Shown here: positions 5,042-5,513 of the stretch, piece after piece
Numbering within the stretch: the first letter of the stretch is position 1
How the letters are laid out: every line of letters starts with the position of its first letter
Source of the DNA: an uncultured Alphaproteobacteria bacterium
GTDB lineage: Bacteria; Pseudomonadota; Alphaproteobacteria; Puniceispirillales; UBA1172
Reading direction: 5' to 3'
Assembly: GCA_937952245.1 (NCBI GenBank)
Contig: CALFYS010000067.1
Span: 1 to 5,513 of the forward strand
Length of the DNA: 5,513 nt
The notes under the pieces: generated by a model
Told to the model about the DNA's origin: nothing
Seen by the model: only the letters and a program-made list of their open reading frames with translations
The model's database searches: none
Position numbers and translations under genes: made by a program

Positions 5042-5512
5042 TTAATTGATGTTAATCTCAACCGAGGTAATATTTTCTGGCGGCTCCAACACATCAATAT
5101 TAAAGGATCGGGTTTCGTTTTTATCAAACGCTCTGCTGCCTGTATCCACCGGCCAAGACATAGCGATTTGGCCTTGCGCGTTGATCAAATACACCGTCAC
5201 AGCATTAGGCAGACCCGGGCTGCCGCCATCATTGGTAATGGAAAAATTAACGGTCATGACTTGACCTAAATCATTATCAGCGATGGTAAAGCCGGAATGA
5301 TGAGAAGCGAAAACAGCCGGCGTTATCGGCACTTTAATTTCTTGCTTTGGCTCTGGTGCAGGAGGTGCGGTTTGAGGTGCCTCTGGCTTCGGGGCTTCCT
5401 TCTTCACCTCTTGTTTATCGGCTGGTTGTTTTTTGGGCGGTTGTTTTTTTGGGGCTTCAGGCGACGCGGGTTTGGTTTTCTTGGCCTTGAATTGTTCTTC
5501 TAGGCTTTGCCG
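5042..5512 (-). CDS. C-terminal part of a protein with a Lys/Pro-rich linker and a DUF3426-like domain (5' end outside the window)
   Basis: The minus-strand frame is open from the right edge to a TAA at 5042, giving 156 residues with no stop. A GTG at 5407 is in frame but has no good ribosome binding site, and the charged stretch continues upstream of it, so it is probably not the start. The first roughly 60 residues are almost only Lys, Pro, Ala, Gln and Glu, a disordered linker including two PKKQP units. The last roughly 95 residues alternate hydrophobic and polar like a beta-sandwich, with V-N-F-S-I-T-N-D-G-G, V-Y-L-I-N-A-Q-G-Q and a closing F-N-I-D-V-L-E-P-P-E segment. This resembles the C-terminal domain of DUF3426 proteins, which often follow an N-terminal zinc ribbon and a membrane helix; neither would be visible here. 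The assignment is by pattern only. It converges on the O-antigen ligase-family gene with 16 bp between stops. Confidence 0.75.
   Translation of the reverse strand, partial: RQSLEEQFKAKKTKPASPEAPKKQPPKKQPADKQEVKKEAPKPEAPQTAPPAPEPKQEIKVPITPAVFASHHSGFTIADNDLGQVMTVNFSITNDGGSPGLPNAVTVYLINAQGQIAMSWPVDTGSRAFDKNETRSFNIDVLEPPENITSVEININ
5424..5455 (-). repeat. Tandem 15/17-bp repeat with T6 and T7 runs inside the linker-coding region
   Basis: On the plus strand GGTTGTTTTTTGGGC (5424-5438) is followed directly by GGTTGTTTTTTTGGGGC (5439-5455). The copies differ by one T and one G. On the coding strand they encode two PKKQP units of the disordered linker. The A7 and A6 runs on that strand are candidate slippage sites. 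Confidence 0.6.
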
Positions 5513-5513
5513 T

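Noticed and set aside
5297..5503. Plus-strand 68-codon frame rich in Leu, Phe and Trp that looks like a small membrane protein
   Set aside because: It is the complement of the Lys/Pro/Glu-rich linker coding sequence. The hydrophobic look is a by-product of T-rich codons opposite Lys and Glu codons.

Overview
The window looks like a chromosomal stretch from a Gram-negative alphaproteobacterium of moderate GC. This rests on three things: a PuuD-type membrane urate oxidase with a fused cytochrome c domain (common in alphaproteobacteria), an O-antigen ligase-family protein, and closely packed genes with AGGA-like ribosome binding sites. The genus cannot be fixed from the sequence alone. I see no mobile element, RNA gene, CRISPR array or phage gene.

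Region 1 (1-2077, minus strand) is a purine-catabolism operon, read right to left as uraH - puuD - xdhA. XdhA is the iron-sulfur/FAD subunit of xanthine dehydrogenase, which makes urate from hypoxanthine and xanthine; only its N-terminal [2Fe-2S] part lies in the window. PuuD oxidises urate to 5-hydroxyisourate and should pass electrons to the respiratory chain through its haem domain. UraH hydrolyses 5-hydroxyisourate to OHCU. Together they cover consecutive steps from xanthine to OHCU. The gaps are 9 and 26 bp, and the puuD ribosome binding site overlaps the uraH stop codon.

Region 2 (2173-2874, minus strand) is a short-chain dehydrogenase/reductase (SDR) homologue, 95 bp upstream of uraH and in the same direction. 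Its nucleotide-binding half looks normal, but the catalytic Ser-Tyr-Lys positions read Thr-Ser-Arg. Across a 140-bp divergent intergenic region with several inverted repeats lies a DUF1185 ('amino acid synthesis' family, AA_synth) gene (3015-3611, plus strand). Neither of these two has an assigned step in the purine pathway, and they are the least understood part of the window.

Region 3 (3612-5513) appears functionally separate. It holds a complete O-antigen ligase-family polytopic membrane protein (plus strand) with a plausible promoter of its own. Converging on it is the 3' part of a minus-strand gene for a protein with a long Lys/Pro/Gln/Glu/Ala-rich linker and a beta-rich C-terminal domain resembling DUF3426. 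The 5' end of that gene is outside the window.

I did not find a clearly new multi-gene system. The best leads are the SDR with a replaced catalytic tetrad, its divergent pairing with a DUF1185 gene next to urate catabolism, and the inverted repeats in the shared control region.
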